A stretch of 64,000 bases of DNA from Xiphydria camelus. Taxonomy: Eukaryota; Arthropoda; Insecta; Hymenoptera; Xiphydriidae. Made by a program: the position numbers and the translations under genes. Below are positions 42,980 through 53,281 of the stretch, piece by piece. Positions within the stretch are counted from its first letter, which is position 1. Every line of letters begins with the position of its first letter. The stretch is taken from contig OY783193.1 in NCBI GenBank assembly GCA_963678675.1, positions 34,138,430 through 34,202,429 of the forward strand, written 5' to 3'. The notes below the pieces were generated by a model. The model saw only the letters and a program-made list of their open reading frames with translations. It was not told the DNA's origin and searched no databases.

Positions 42980-43283
42980 AGTTTAGGAAACTCGAAACAT
43001 ACGACAGATACAATCCGCGAATGGTTAATTTATAATACTCTCTCTTCATATTAGATACACCTCTAGAATCTCAAGATATCAACCCCATAGAGAATGTGTA
43101 GGACAAATTTGATTAGCGCATTCGAAAGCATTCTATATTAAACAAAAATGATTCGAAAACGTCGCCGATACTAGAATGCAACAAAATTTACTCAAATTTG
43201 GCCAACACGTTAACAGCTTCGGTGCCAAAACAATTAGCGGCTATTATTAACCTCAACAAATACCTTACCGAGTATTGGCTTTG
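42980..43283 (+). pseudogene. Tc1-type transposase fossil, C-terminal part
   Basis: The fragment SKHTTDTIREWLIYN matches the Tc1 block around the second catalytic Asp. After a frameshift, SQDINPIENV then a TAG in place of Trp, then RIRKHSILNKND, matches the third catalytic block (normally SPDLNPIENVW) and the C-terminal tail. At least one frameshift and two stops make it inactive. Confidence 0.75.
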
Positions 43284-43543
43284 CTATTTTATTTGTATGT
43301 TCTCGAAAATACCAAGTGTATGAATACTTTTTTCTCCGCCTCATTTGACACTTGCCAAAAGAAATGTCTTATATTTTGTAGTATACATTTTGTCTTCAAT
43401 AAAATATATATCATTTGATAGCTGAAACTACAAGCTGTATTTTGATGCCAAAAAAGATATTAATTTATTTTAACTATTTGCAAGTGAATCGTAGTTGAAC
43501 GGTGCCTCACCACATGGAGTATGAATACTTTTTTCCGCCACTG
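43284..43543 (+). mobile_element. 3' end of the Tc1 element
   Basis: Downstream of the fossil the sequence ends GTATGAATACTTTTTTCCGC then CACTG before TA, the usual Tc1 terminal repeat. The same phrase occurs internally near 43316-43340. The 5' terminus is missing, so the element is 5'-truncated. Confidence 0.7.
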
Positions 43544-43720
43544 TACGTATCCGGTATGTGATAACATCTTACCGATGATAACACTCAGTGCCCTATCGGT
43601 ATGTAAACCACTCTTCTCTGAACGCAACCTCGCAAACCCCCGGCCAGGTGCGCCATTTGGGAGAGTCTTCTGTATTATGAAACGTAACCGTTTAGCTGCA
43701 TTTACTACGATGCACCGTTA

Positions 43721-44436
43721 AGGGGGGGGTCTAACGCGTGGAAAATAACTCTATTTTTACGATTTTTTTTAGAGCTATTGTAGATATATTCTAATGTTTC
43801 GCATGTTACAAAGCATCATTCGAACAACATTTTGTAATTTTTTTGTAGAAAAATATTGAGAAATAAGCCGGTGACGAAGCATTTTCGAGAACGCCTTTTA
43901 GAAAAGATGATTTGCGGTGAACACTATATTTCAGCGTAGAATTATCTCAAATCAAAAAATCGAAGCAATTTAGTTAAAACGGATGTTTTTCTAGACCCCT
44001 ACGATTTTTTTTATTTTCTTTTCATTTTTAAATGTTTGGTGGTTGTTTGAAGTAAAAATTCCGATTTATCATGAAAAAATCCGTCATTTTGTTGCTGTAA
44101 AATCCTCTTAATGTAACAAAAAAAGAAAAAGAAAAACGTAGGGGTCTGGCATTTTATATGTAGAAAGTGTGTACAAAAGTTGAAAAGAATCGGTGCAGTA
44201 GTTTTTAAATGACGATGTCCACGGACTTTTAAAACTTGGTTTTGAGAAACAAGCGTTTAAAGCGCCGAGTTCTTGCCGCTCCGCAGTAGGTATTAGAGGA
44301 GCGGAGACTTAAAGGTCTATGACTGAAAGTTTTGCTCGGATTGACTTGAAATTTGGACACAACATTCTTTAAATGTTTTACTAGAAGAAAAGGCAATTAA
44401 AAAAAAATTAATTTGTAGACCCCCCCCCCCCCCCCC
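43721..44436. mobile_element. Possible element with G/C-tract ends, about 716 bp
   Basis: AGGGGGGGGTCTAA at the left and TTTGTAGACCCCCC with a long C run at the right are inverted. The interior is non-coding. Homopolymer ends make exact limits uncertain. Confidence 0.5.
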
Positions 44437-45055
44437 AAAGTTATTCAATTTCTGGGAGTCCAATATGCTAAGAATGTCGAGCGAGCATATTTTTGTCCGC
44501 TTGGATTACTTCAATGAGAAGTTTAACAGTCATTTGAACCACTTTAAAGTAACCGTATCCAACCGAAAACATTTTCTCAACGCGCATCCATCCGCTTTGT
44601 CGCGGCGCGAATCGCCCATAAAGTTGCGTCGTAAAAGTGACTGCACTACATCGACCCGATTTATAAGCATACATACGATCCAAGCGGAACCGAGATACCG
44701 GTACACGTCGTGGTTCTCGACTCGGAAACTCGTTATATCCGCGATATCTTATCCCCTACATCGACACGCCTAATAAGCTCGCGTCTCGTCCAATGATACG
44801 AACCCGCTTCCTCTACTCGTCGTCAGCACGCGCACGTGCGAACGCTAGACGCTTAATTTGCCTTATAAATAGATAAAGAGACGCCAGCGCGCGGCGCGAT
44901 TATGCGGAAAGGTAGCGAGATGTGATAACGAACAGTATTCCGAGCGGGAGGCGAACGGAACAGCCAGTCGAATATAACGAGATATTCGCAGTGAAAGAAA
45001 CGATCTTCAGCCCTGTTGTTATTTCGATGCACGCGCTCTTGACGACGATGTGAAA
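44437..45055. other. Unique CpG-rich DNA
   Basis: A 102-codon ORF on plus (44465-44773) has no domain. No repeat or RNA gene was seen. Confidence 0.4.
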
Positions 45056-45290
45056 TCGCACATCCCCTTCAAAACTGTAGTAACTCGAGAAACACGTCAA
45101 AAAGCTCCGAGGTAGGATTTCTTCCATGGCATGAATAAAAGCCTTCAAGTGCCTTCAATATTTAAAGAAACCGATTCAGTTTCTTTATTTTAGTCACCAT
45201 GAGGACAAAAATCAATATTGAAATTTTCTTTTGGCTCTCCTGTAAAATTTACTTTTTTCGAGTTACTACAGTTTTGAAGGGGATGTGCGA
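45056..45290. mobile_element. MITE with perfect 33-bp inverted repeat, 235 bp
   Basis: TCGCACATCCCCTTCAAAAC continuing to TGTAGTAACTCGA is exactly inverted at 45258-45290. The interior is AT-rich and non-coding. Confidence 0.85.
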
Positions 45291-45324
45291 AATGTATCAC
45301 CTCGTGGCCGAACAAGCCACACTC

Positions 45325-45673
45325 AGGGTGGATACCTACAGAAACTTGATTATAAAATTTCTCGACTATTCCCTGATTTTTTCCGGTATTTTCCTAATTT
45401 TTCCATGACTATTTCAGATAGAGTTGTAAGTGTTTCTGATATTTTTTGTTCACACCACACAGGAACTTTGGATAATGAAATTAACAAAACTATGAATAAA
45501 CACAACACAAGAACATGTGGTTGCAAAGAGGTTTATACGCTAAGAAAGTAACATGGATTTTAGAGACCCTAATGCTGGTCGATGGAGACAGAATTCTCTA
45601 ACTTTTCCCTGACTTTTTCCCGAGGGATCAAATTCCCTAACATTTCACGGTTTTCCAGGTTTCTAGCCACCCT
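45325..45673. mobile_element. MITE with AGGGTGG ends, 349 bp
   Basis: AGGGTGGATACC at the left and GGTTTCTAGCCACCCT at the right bound subterminal copies of TTCCCTGATTTTTTCC and TTTCCCTGACTTTTTCCC. Similar AGGGTGGCTAG...CCTGGAAAA elements are, from memory, widespread in arthropods. Confidence 0.6.
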
Positions 45674-45707
45674 ACACACAGTAAGAAAAATTCGTATTTC
45701 TGATATA

Positions 45708-46527
45708 GGGGAGACTAGGACAAAACGATCCCTCGGAGTAAAATGGTCCCTCGTGATTTTGACGTCAATAAAGACGAAAACTACCGGACTGGTAGTTCTC
45801 GAATAACTCGTGTAACGTAGCACAGCGCCCACTAAAACATCTTCATCGTTCAATAATTAAATAAAATTCTTTCTTTTCGTAACCTGACATAAGGTAAACG
45901 CTTTGTTTATTTAATTCTATTATTTAATTCTACTACAATCTCATCATGCGGCAATGTTGTGAATAGACAGTAAAAATCAGTTTTCTCATTTACTTTATAC
46001 ACAGGGGATCATTTTGCCCCACCCAGTGAGATAAAACCATGCATTTACACTCTTTTACAACTTAAACTATGACTTTGTTTTGACGGAATGAAAAGTTTTT
46101 AAAAAACATACTGTAACTGAATGATAGAACTAGATATGTGCATAATTGGAGATTTTTATCTTCCTCCGTGACTAAGCTCTATTGATTTGAATCTTACACT
46201 GAGAGAAATAATTGCTAGTGTCAAAAAAATGACTTCAATCAAGAACATATTTTATAAATTTAGAAGATCTTACCAATTGTTAAGAATACGGATTATTGGA
46301 AGAAGAATATATTATGTATATACTTGATTGAGGAATATCTTTGTTGGAAAAAAATTCTTTCTGCGCGAAAGAAAAACAATTACTCGAGCCTGTAAAACAT
46401 GTTCTTACATAGAGAAAATCACGTCTTGATTCTGGAATTGTACCATGTTTTTGATTGAAGAAAACAATTTTTTGTACCAGCAATTGTTTCTCTCAATGTA
46501 GGGGGATCATTTTGTCCCGATCTCCCC
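45708..46527. mobile_element. Element N copy 1, G-rich pogo-like ends
   Basis: GGGGAGACTAGGACAAAAC and the inverse of GGGGAGATCGGGACAAAAT lie at the ends, with TA on both sides. Inner GATCATTTTGCCCCACC repeats the end motif. Family E at 46197-46498 is inserted near the right end. A second copy is at 53432-53700. Confidence 0.8.
46197..46498. mobile_element. MITE family E copy nested in element N, 302 bp
   Basis: It runs from CACTGAGAGAAATAATTGC to GCAATTGTTTCTCTCAATG with TA on both sides. It is the best-preserved copy of family E in the window. Confidence 0.85.
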
Positions 46528-46860
46528 TACTTTCAGTAGGACTTTTTTAGAATTCATATAATCATGAAAATTAGTATACTCTCTCTCTCTTATGAAATTT
46601 GTATTAGATATTTACTAAACTTAATATACAATTATATTAAATTGAATATAAAATTCTTAACGGAGTATATTAACTTTCATAATTATGTACCTATTAGACA
46701 AAAACTTTATATAGATACAATTATATTAACCCTCCGAGGGCCCCATCCTGGGTTTGTAGCCACTCATAGTAGTTTTTACGGATTTACCGCTATTCGAGAG
46801 AGTTACCATATAAGGAAGTGGCCCTCAACGGATTAAGTTTATAATACAATTTTTTTACAG
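46528..46860. mobile_element. MITE family I copy with TTAA-flanked insertion
   Basis: TCATGAAAATTAGTATACTC and GGAGTATATTAACTTTCATA are inverted, as in the other copies. It ends AATACAATTTTTTTACAG. A 103-bp element at 46730-46832 interrupts it. Confidence 0.6.
46730..46832. mobile_element. Small piggyBac-type MITE, TTAA duplication
   Basis: It begins CCCTCCGAGGGCC and ends GGCCCTCAACGGA, directly flanked by TTAA at 46726-46729 and 46833-46836. The inverted ends match in 10 of 13 positions. TTAA is the piggyBac target. Confidence 0.65.
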
Positions 46861-46862
46861 TA

Positions 46863-47400
46863 GATATACGAAATGATCCAAATTTCCCTCAGCCGGATAT
46901 TTCCCCGATTTATTCCCAAATTCAAATTACCAACGACCGGCTTATTAAGACGCGAGTTTACGAGTTAAATTACGACTCGAATTAAACGGCGCGCCGAGGG
47001 AGATTATCGTCCCTTCGGCTTTTAATTGGCGCTCGAAAAAAAGTAGCAAGCGCGCGGGCACTTCGAAGAAGCGCCGCCAGTTAAACGCTGGACGTACATA
47101 TCTGACGAACGCACGCGTGCGGAGTGAATCTACTGCGGTATCGCGCGAAGCTCACCGCGGAAACGATTTCACATGGGAATCCGACAAATCGATTCGCAAT
47201 GACCGGGTAATTGATCGCGTGGACGTATCCGACCTCTTTTCTTACTCGGAAGTAACGATTACGACCTCCGCTCGCGCGCATACCATGTTTCGCCACTGCA
47301 CTGCAGTACGCGGGTGAATCGCTGTAGTCTAGGCGTCCTCTGAAGGTCTAAAATCAGTCGATGCTTCGAATAATTCCTAGTAATTTAAATAGATAAATAT
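46863..47400. other. Unique CpG-rich DNA
   Basis: No gene or repeat recognised in 46900-47340. Confidence 0.4.
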
Positions 47401-47907
47401 CCAAAATGTGGGCACCAAAATTCGGTCTGGAATATATTATTTAAACAAATGAATGGGTAGATTTTAGTGTTTTTTGCACATATGTATCTCCGAAAATATT
47501 CATTCTACGAAAAAATGGTGACGAACTAAATTGTTCGGCACTAAATTCTCCACAAAAAAGTATCTACCTTTTTTTCAATCGGAGCAATAGTTTCAAAGAT
47601 GCGAACCATAACAATGCGAAAGGCCGCTTGTACGACTCGGTAACTCTCGCGCCGCGTGGGCACCGAAACTTACGCTACAAATTTCCTCTCTTTCGCAGTG
47701 TTATATTTTTAAAACTATTGCTCCGATTGAAAAAGATGCACATACCTTTTTTTTGTGGAGAATTTAGTATTGAACAATTTAGTTCCTTATAATATTCCCG
47801 TAGAATGAATATTTTCGGAGATACTACAAAAACAATAAAATTCCCCCTTCCATTTGTTTAAACAATATGTTTCGGACCGAATTTTGGTGCCCATTTTTTA
47901 TATTTGG
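47401..47907. mobile_element. Foldback element, 507 bp, arms about 200 bp
   Basis: CCAAAATGTGGGCACCAAAA to the left and TTTTGGTGCCCATTTTTTAT to the right; the arms also share CCGAAAATATTCATTCTACG and AATCGGAGCAATAGTTT. The centre is GC-rich. Confidence 0.8.
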
Positions 47908-47938
47908 CTAACAGAATATCGTCGGCTAAATGTGTTAA

Positions 47939-48156
47939 CCTGCTAACTCCACATTTTACGATTTCAAGATGCTTTGATACTCGGCAACTTCATGGCTAGA
48001 CTAGACTAAATAATTTACATACATTTGATTTCAAAGAAGGTTAGACAAATACTGACAACTATTGTGTTAAAATCCGTTGTCATATAAGAACTTTTGTATT
48101 GATCAAGACAGTTTTTGTCTCGCTCCTGAAAATCTAACTTGATGTGAGTTAGCAGG
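47939..48156. mobile_element. piggyBac-type MITE, TTAA duplication, 218 bp
   Basis: CCTGCTAACTCCACAT at the left and ATGTGAGTTAGCAGG at the right are inverted with a one-base gap; TTAA flanks directly at 47935-47938 and 48157-48160. Confidence 0.75.
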
Positions 48157-48176
48157 TTAACATATTGACATAACGA

Positions 48177-48403
48177 TGTGCAAAGAAGCAATACCAAATA
48201 AAAACATCGGCGGAGCGTTTCATCCCGGAGTCGGCCTGTGGACTCGTCAGTAAGGCTAGGCCGACTCCTGCTTTAGACGCTCCGTGAAGAACGGGCAGTT
48301 GCGCTCTTGTATATGTACTTGTACCGTTGTCGGATACTACCGAGAGCCGAGAGGGATCGGCGCCACCTGGTGTCGGGCCGCCACAGCGTGACGGGTTGCT
48401 ACA
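48177..48403 (-). mobile_element. Retrozyme-like LTR, copy 1, carrying a hammerhead
   Basis: On minus it begins TGTAGCAACCCGTCAC at 48403 and ends TTTGCACA at 48177. It aligns with the element at 53045-53318 through GGCGCCGA, CCTCTCGGC, ACTGCCCGT and the ribozyme, but is about 47 bases shorter. The bases flanking my proposed ends do not form a duplication, so its limits rest on alignment with the better copy. The TATA box of the other copy is degraded here. Confidence 0.65.
48212..48283 (-). ncRNA. Hammerhead ribozyme, type III, copy 1
   Basis: On minus, stem III is GGAGCGT with ACGCTCC (7 bp, no mismatch) and the cleavage triplet is GTC, cutting after C48276. Stem I is TAAAGC with GCCTTA (one mismatch). 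The core is CTGACGA (48250-48244). Stem II is GTCC with GGAT (one G-U pair), then GAAA. Loop I GGAGTCGGCC and loop II GGCCGACTCC are fully complementary over 10 nt. Every invariant core base is present. Confidence 0.85.
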
Positions 48404-49098
48404 AAACAGTTCATTATTTTAAAGCGTCACGTGATGTAAAATTCAAAATTGTGATTCTCTCTTCGCCGTCTTGCGAATTTCCTCACTTTCTAACGCTATC
48501 TCTAATTTCAGCCTGAGAATCTCATTGTAGATATTTGATAAGTCAAAGAAACATACAAGGATAAACTTATTCACCAGGAAAGGAACTTCAATAGAGTAGG
48601 CTCCTCCACCCCCTCCCCTCGAACGCCTCGCTACGCGCCGATTCGCTTTGCCCCTTTTGCCGGGGAAGACGTGTAATCGATCGCTCGCGCCGCGGAGTAA
48701 ATTAACATTCATTTTTCCACGTCGCGCGGTCGTTATGACATGCCCGATTCGTCGATAGGGATCGCGAGCTTCTCGATCTCAAAGGAGAGCACTCCCTTCG
48801 CGTTATACACGCTAATCCCGCGGCGCGGACAATGGGTCTTTAATGGGACCTCGCGCGGGTAATCTGCCGGCTGCGATCGGGAGCAACGCGCTCCCGATGA
48901 AAGAAACGCATTATTTACGTCGGGGTCGCGAGGGAACGAGCTCGTCGAACGCGGCTTTATACGGTGGTATAGCGAGCGTGTGAGGTATAAACTCAGCCTG
49001 TCGATGATGCTTCGTTAGTTAACGAGGACGATATACAGTCACTAAAGCTTTATCGAAGGCTGCTATCCCAGGCGGAAAAGTTCTGCATGGTTCGTATA
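48404..49098. other. Unique DNA, CpG-rich 48600-49020, lone element S end
   Basis: 48554-48592 matches one end of element S (ATAAACTTATTCACCAGGAA). The remainder has no recognised gene. Confidence 0.4.
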
Positions 49099-49728
49099 AG
49101 GTATAAAAAGGGGCAAACATTGACACCACTTTACTTACTGATTTAAAATATATTGCAAACTGAAGTTTTCAGATTTGATAATGTATGCATAAGCAAGCCT
49201 GACTCTCTATTTATATGATATAAGATGCATTTTGTTTTACTACTTACCGTTCTTGAATAATCATTTTAAAAAAAATTAAGTCAGATGTCAATCTTACCCT
49301 ATATTCTGTTTAAGATTGACAGCTGTTAAAATTTTCGTCCATACTGCATGCAATCGGCTAAAAATCTCAATTTTTGTTTATTACATTCCAAAATTGACAT
49401 CAGTAGGTGATTTTGTATAGAGATTAAATTACAATAGTCATTTTATTTATTAATTTTTGCCACTTTAAAAAGGCCTAAAGTACAACGATATTTCTAAAAG
49501 TTTTCTTTGTCGAAAATAGGACATGCACGTCCACGTGAAAACTTAATGACACTGAATTGGGTGATCATTATAAAAGCGCTGATATTCACGTGCGGCGTCA
49601 GGTGTGGTCCATATGCGGTATTTATAAAGGTAGACAAGAATAGTATTATACGAGTTATTAGCAGAAAGTAATAAGATTTAGAAAATGTGTCAATGTTAAC
49701 CCAGTGTCAATGTCGGTCCGCGTTACCC
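49099..49728. mobile_element. Element U copy 1, pogo-like ends, 630 bp
   Basis: The ends are AGGTATAAAAAGGGGCAAAC and, inverted, GGGTAACGCGGACCGAC, both continuing into ATTGACAC; TA lies on both sides. It is non-coding. Copy 2, in opposite orientation, is at 54236-54843 and aligns along its full length. Confidence 0.85.
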
Positions 49729-49772
49729 TAGAGTCCATACCGTGTGATTTCGAGGATGGTAATCATAGGCGT

Positions 49773-50040
49773 ATTGCACCCTATTGGATGAAGAAGCAAT
49801 TCGAACTTGAGCTCATTGATTTTGGCCATTGCGATAACGAATGTGTGAACTGATGCATTATCTTGATGAAACAACACTTCGTTCACTATCGATGGTTGCC
49901 AAACAAATACTAAACAACGTAGCGTCTTCAAACTTGAAACATAAGCTTTATAAGGTGGATACTTTCTAACATAGTAATTTTTGTCAAAAAACTACCGCCA
50001 TTTATACGTCAGGTCGGGTACTTCTGGGACTACCCTCGTA
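49773..50040 (-). pseudogene. Mariner remnant: 5' end plus transposase fragment
   Basis: On minus the remnant begins with the mariner-type end ACGAGGGTAGTCCCAGAAGT (from 50040, next to TA) and runs into a frame reading VLFHQDNASVHT and AMAKINELKFELLLHP. This is the block around the second catalytic Asp of mariner transposases. Between the terminus and this block most of the gene is missing, and the frame loses similarity right after LLLHP. It is internally deleted and inactive. Element U abuts its 3' side. Confidence 0.75.
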
Positions 50041-50074
50041 CCTCAAATTCGTAAAATTGTACTCTTCATTTTAA

Positions 50075-50177
50075 GGGACGCGTGTTTATCTTAATTTCAA
50101 GTGATAATTTCACAATATTTTGATATCTTCTTAATTTTAAAGCACAACTTCTTACAGAAATCCATGGTCCATCCCGA
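50075..50177. repeat. 103-bp block identical to 3853-3955
   Basis: Same sequence as the first block, without a difference, then continuing into a family L copy whose interior is clearly diverged from the one at 3950. Confidence 0.85.
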
Positions 50178-50393
50178 TTCGAAAATGTTACCCCTAATTT
50201 GATGCTTTTAATGCTCCCTCCGAACTACCATTGGGTTACTGAGCCTATAAGCTCCTATTTTAAACCTAAAGTTGGTGAAATGTTTACTACCGAACTATTT
50301 TAGACTCACACACAATATGTATAAGATTTCAATACAATGAAAAATCGACCTACTACAAGCCTGAACGAGTAGGTCTAAAATTTCGACTCGGGA
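50172..50393. mobile_element. MITE family L copy, 222 bp
   Basis: It runs from TCCCGATTCGAAAATGTTAC to TCTAAAATTTCGACTCGGGA. The palindromic core has GCCTATAAGCTCCTATTTTA and CTACAAGCCTGAACGAGTAG. It is the most complete copy of this family. Confidence 0.75.
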
Positions 50394-51353
50394 TATGACG
50401 CTTTTCCGCATTCCAAGGAAAGTGTAGTGCCATATGATATTTGCGATACGTTTCCCTTTGATAAGAATTTCAGTATTTTCTTGAAGTTTCAGCTAAACAT
50501 TTTTGACAACGAATCTCACGGATTCCACAAATAAACGAATAAAATTTCACGAGTGGATGATTCCTCTTCCTCTTCGCGAGGAATGAGAAAGAATCGCGAG
50601 AATCTGGTCCTCATTTTTCTAATTAATTCGACGCTTCTGATTCGACGAAGTGTTACAGGAGCGCGGATAAGGGTTAAAGACTTTCGCGCGGCGAGACGAC
50701 GGTGTTGGGTATCTTTGTCGCCGCATCTTCGAACGGACCCCGACTGCGATCCCATCAGCCATGTAATACCTTGCACCGCGGGCGCATCCAACGCGCTTAT
50801 AATATCCGACGTGTAACTCGGTTTTTAGATATGCCACGAGATCGCGTCTCTCGAATTTCTATACACGCTACCTGTTTTTCGAACGCTGGAGGAAGGTACG
50901 CTCGCGGGGAGTCACCCCTTCGACCTGCCAGATGATTGATCTCTGAGAATTTAAATTCTATGAAGAGCCTTCCGCATACAGTGTCCAGCGAAACAGGAAA
51001 GTGAAATTCCTTGTGTTTTTCTACAAGTCCTATTCTAAAATTATATAAGCATGGGTGTAACAAATTATCTCTGATACTTATAAGTAGAAGGCCCGTGCGG
51101 ATATTCCGCAGACGACAGAAGATGGAGAACGTAAATACAAAAGATATGGAATGGTTATAGATTATATGTTATTTTGGCTAAAAGTCAATTTTTACCTAGG
51201 ATCTTTAAAGAAATGATACAATTTGCAATTGTAAACTAAGAATTTGTCAATAGCGGAGAACTTGATGTTTAAAATCATACCTCATTTACTGTATTTGGGT
51301 TTCATATGAAGAAAGAAAAAGGGTTAGTTACGAAAAAAATCACCTTTTAAATA
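50394..51353. other. Unique DNA, CpG-rich 50510-50940
   Basis: ORFs on both strands overlap without a domain. No gene is supported. Confidence 0.4.
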
Positions 51354-51741
51354 TACGGAGTGTTCTCAAACCTTTGACCCAGAGGAAAACCCTATGCTCA
51401 TTAATAAATTACGAGCATAACGCAAATGATTTTATTGAAATCCGTGAAGAATTTACGGAGAAATTAATTATTAAAAAGTAATTAATATTTTGAATTTATT
51501 CGGCATTGATGACGTCATATAGGAGATAATCGCAATTGCCATCGTTATTATAAACATTATCTTCATGAGCCTTGATATAACGTCACCAATGCCGAATAAA
51601 TTCAAAATATTAATTACTTCATAATAATTAATTTCTCCGTAAATTCTTAATGGATTTCAAAAAAAGCAATTGCATTATGTCCGTAATTTTTTAATGAACA
51701 TAAGATTTTCCTCTAGGTCAGAGGTTTGAGAACACCCAGTA
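51354..51741. mobile_element. Foldback element, 388 bp, arms about 170 bp
   Basis: The ends are TACGGAGTGTTCTCAAACC and, inverted, TACTGGGTGTTCTCAAACC. The inner arms share AATTTACGGAGAAATTAATT and TTTGAATTTATTCGGCATT, so almost the whole element folds back. Confidence 0.85.
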
Positions 51742-52520
51742 TACGTAATATGCGAGTATAACCGAAAAACTTGTGGAAAATCAACTGTAACTTTGATGCC
51801 TTTAGCCGAAGGGTTTCCAAGACAGATTACTAATAAAACCTAGCTTTCACATTAAAAAAGGGAACAAAATTTGGGTACAAAATGATTAAAGATATTCAAT
51901 AGTACCAAAAAACGCATTTCAGTTTGTTTTGCTAGTTACGGTCTTTCTCCATATTTGGGCGGTATAGATCGAAATGAGCAGATTAACGAAATTAATAAAG
52001 TTATTTAGATTTATTTAACTGAGTTATTTCAGAAAATTATTTAATTTCCCTAACCCCTTCGATAGCCCACACACTCTATCTGATCATTCTGGGTTTCCCA
52101 GAATTCCCAGGCACCCTAAACCCATCAAAAATTACTCCATCGGACTCTTTAAACGGAACTTAAACGCGACCGCGAAGCGAGTGAAATTCTCGTCACGAGA
52201 CTATCAGGTGCGAAGTTTCGCGTCTCTTTAGAAATATATGCTTCGGTAAACTGGCGAAGCGACGTTACCCACTGACATACAGGACGAAGCGTCGTGCCTA
52301 CACCTGTCCTTACACATAGGCGTACGTACACCCTGCATATGTATAGATACCTGCATACGTTCGAAGAGGAGGGAAGGTTCGACGAACAGGTGCCGAGAAC
52401 GCGTACACGTAAGTATATATGCAATGACTTTGTCTCGTTTGCACTACGGTACGAGTCTCTGGAGACCTCGTATGTGTACATACGCGTAGCGGTATACGTG
52501 CATCGACTGTAGGATAGAGT
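51742..52520. other. Unique DNA, CpG-rich after 52140
   Basis: The 162-codon minus ORF at 52149-52637 overlaps others in both strands and runs into a MITE, so it is not credible as a gene. Nothing else was recognised. Confidence 0.4.
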
Positions 52521-52700
52521 GGTGCTATTCCGATCAGCTTCAATCATTATTATCTCGTTATCTGTGAACTTTAGGGCTAAGTTGGTATAACATATTTTGG
52601 AGATCATGTTTCGATGTACAGAAAAGTATGATACCAACGTAAGCTAAAGTCTATATGTTACGAGATAATCGTGGTTGAAGTTCATCGAATTAGTAGCACC
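52521..52700. mobile_element. MITE family R copy, 180 bp
   Basis: GGTGCTATTCCGATCAGCTT and its imperfect inverse ending AGTAGCACC bound arms with CAATCATTATTATCTCGTTA and TTACGAGATAATCGTGGTTG. Nearly the whole element is a hairpin. Confidence 0.75.
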
Positions 52701-53170
52701 CTGCCTATGCGTGTGCTTTACGCGCATATATGTGTATCTATATACATTACTAAATCAGCAATAACTGTACTTATACAGGAAGCATCTGGGCACACCGTCA
52801 GTCGATCCAATATCGAATGAGTTAAATAAGAAGTTGAAAACACGAGTACCCACTAAATACAGTATAGTGCACTGAGAAGTAAATAATTAGTATTATATAA
52901 AGTGACAAAACGCATTTAGTTTGAAGTGTTTAGTTATTCTAATAAAAATACTGGTCAGCTGAACCAAACATTTAGTTATCCCAACCAAATGTTTAATTGT
53001 TCCAGCGAAACGTTTAGTTATTCTAACCAAAAATTGATTAGTTTTGTGGCGACCCGTCACAGTACGACGGCCTGCCGCCAGATGGCGCCGACCCTCTCGG
53101 CCATCGACTCCGCGGCTCCCGGCCCATGGCTCTCGGCTTCTCGTTAGTGGTCCAACAACGGGCAAGTTAC

Positions 53171-53178
53171 TATATAAG
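53171..53178 (+). promoter_or_regulatory. TATA box inside the retrozyme-like LTR
   Basis: TATATAAG lies 41 bases before the ribozyme. A start about 30 bases downstream, near 53200, would place the hammerhead at the very 5' end of the transcript. Promoter activity is inference. Confidence 0.55.
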
Positions 53179-53211
53179 ATCCTAACTGCCCGTATCTCAC
53201 GGAGGACTACA

Positions 53212-53281
53212 GAGCGTCTAAGGCAGGAGTCGGCCTAGCCTTACTGACGAGTCCACGGGCCGACTCCAGGACGAAACGCTC
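53212..53281 (+). ncRNA. Hammerhead ribozyme, type III, copy 2
   Basis: Stem III is GAGCGT (53212-53217) with ACGCTC (53276-53281). The cleavage triplet is GTC, cutting after C53218. Stem I is TAAGGC (53219-53224) with GCCTTA (53238-53243), perfect. The core is CTGACGA (53244-53250). Stem II is GTCC (53251-53254) with GGAC (53269-53272), perfect, then GAAA (53273-53276). Loop I 53226-53235 (GGAGTCGGCC) and loop II 53258-53267 (GGCCGACTCC) are exact complements, a 10-nt kissing contact of the kind that speeds natural hammerheads. The open stem is III, so it is type III. Confidence 0.93.

Noticed and set aside
52149..52637. 162-codon minus ORF as a gene
   Set aside because: It runs through family R MITE sequence and overlaps ORFs in other frames and on the other strand.
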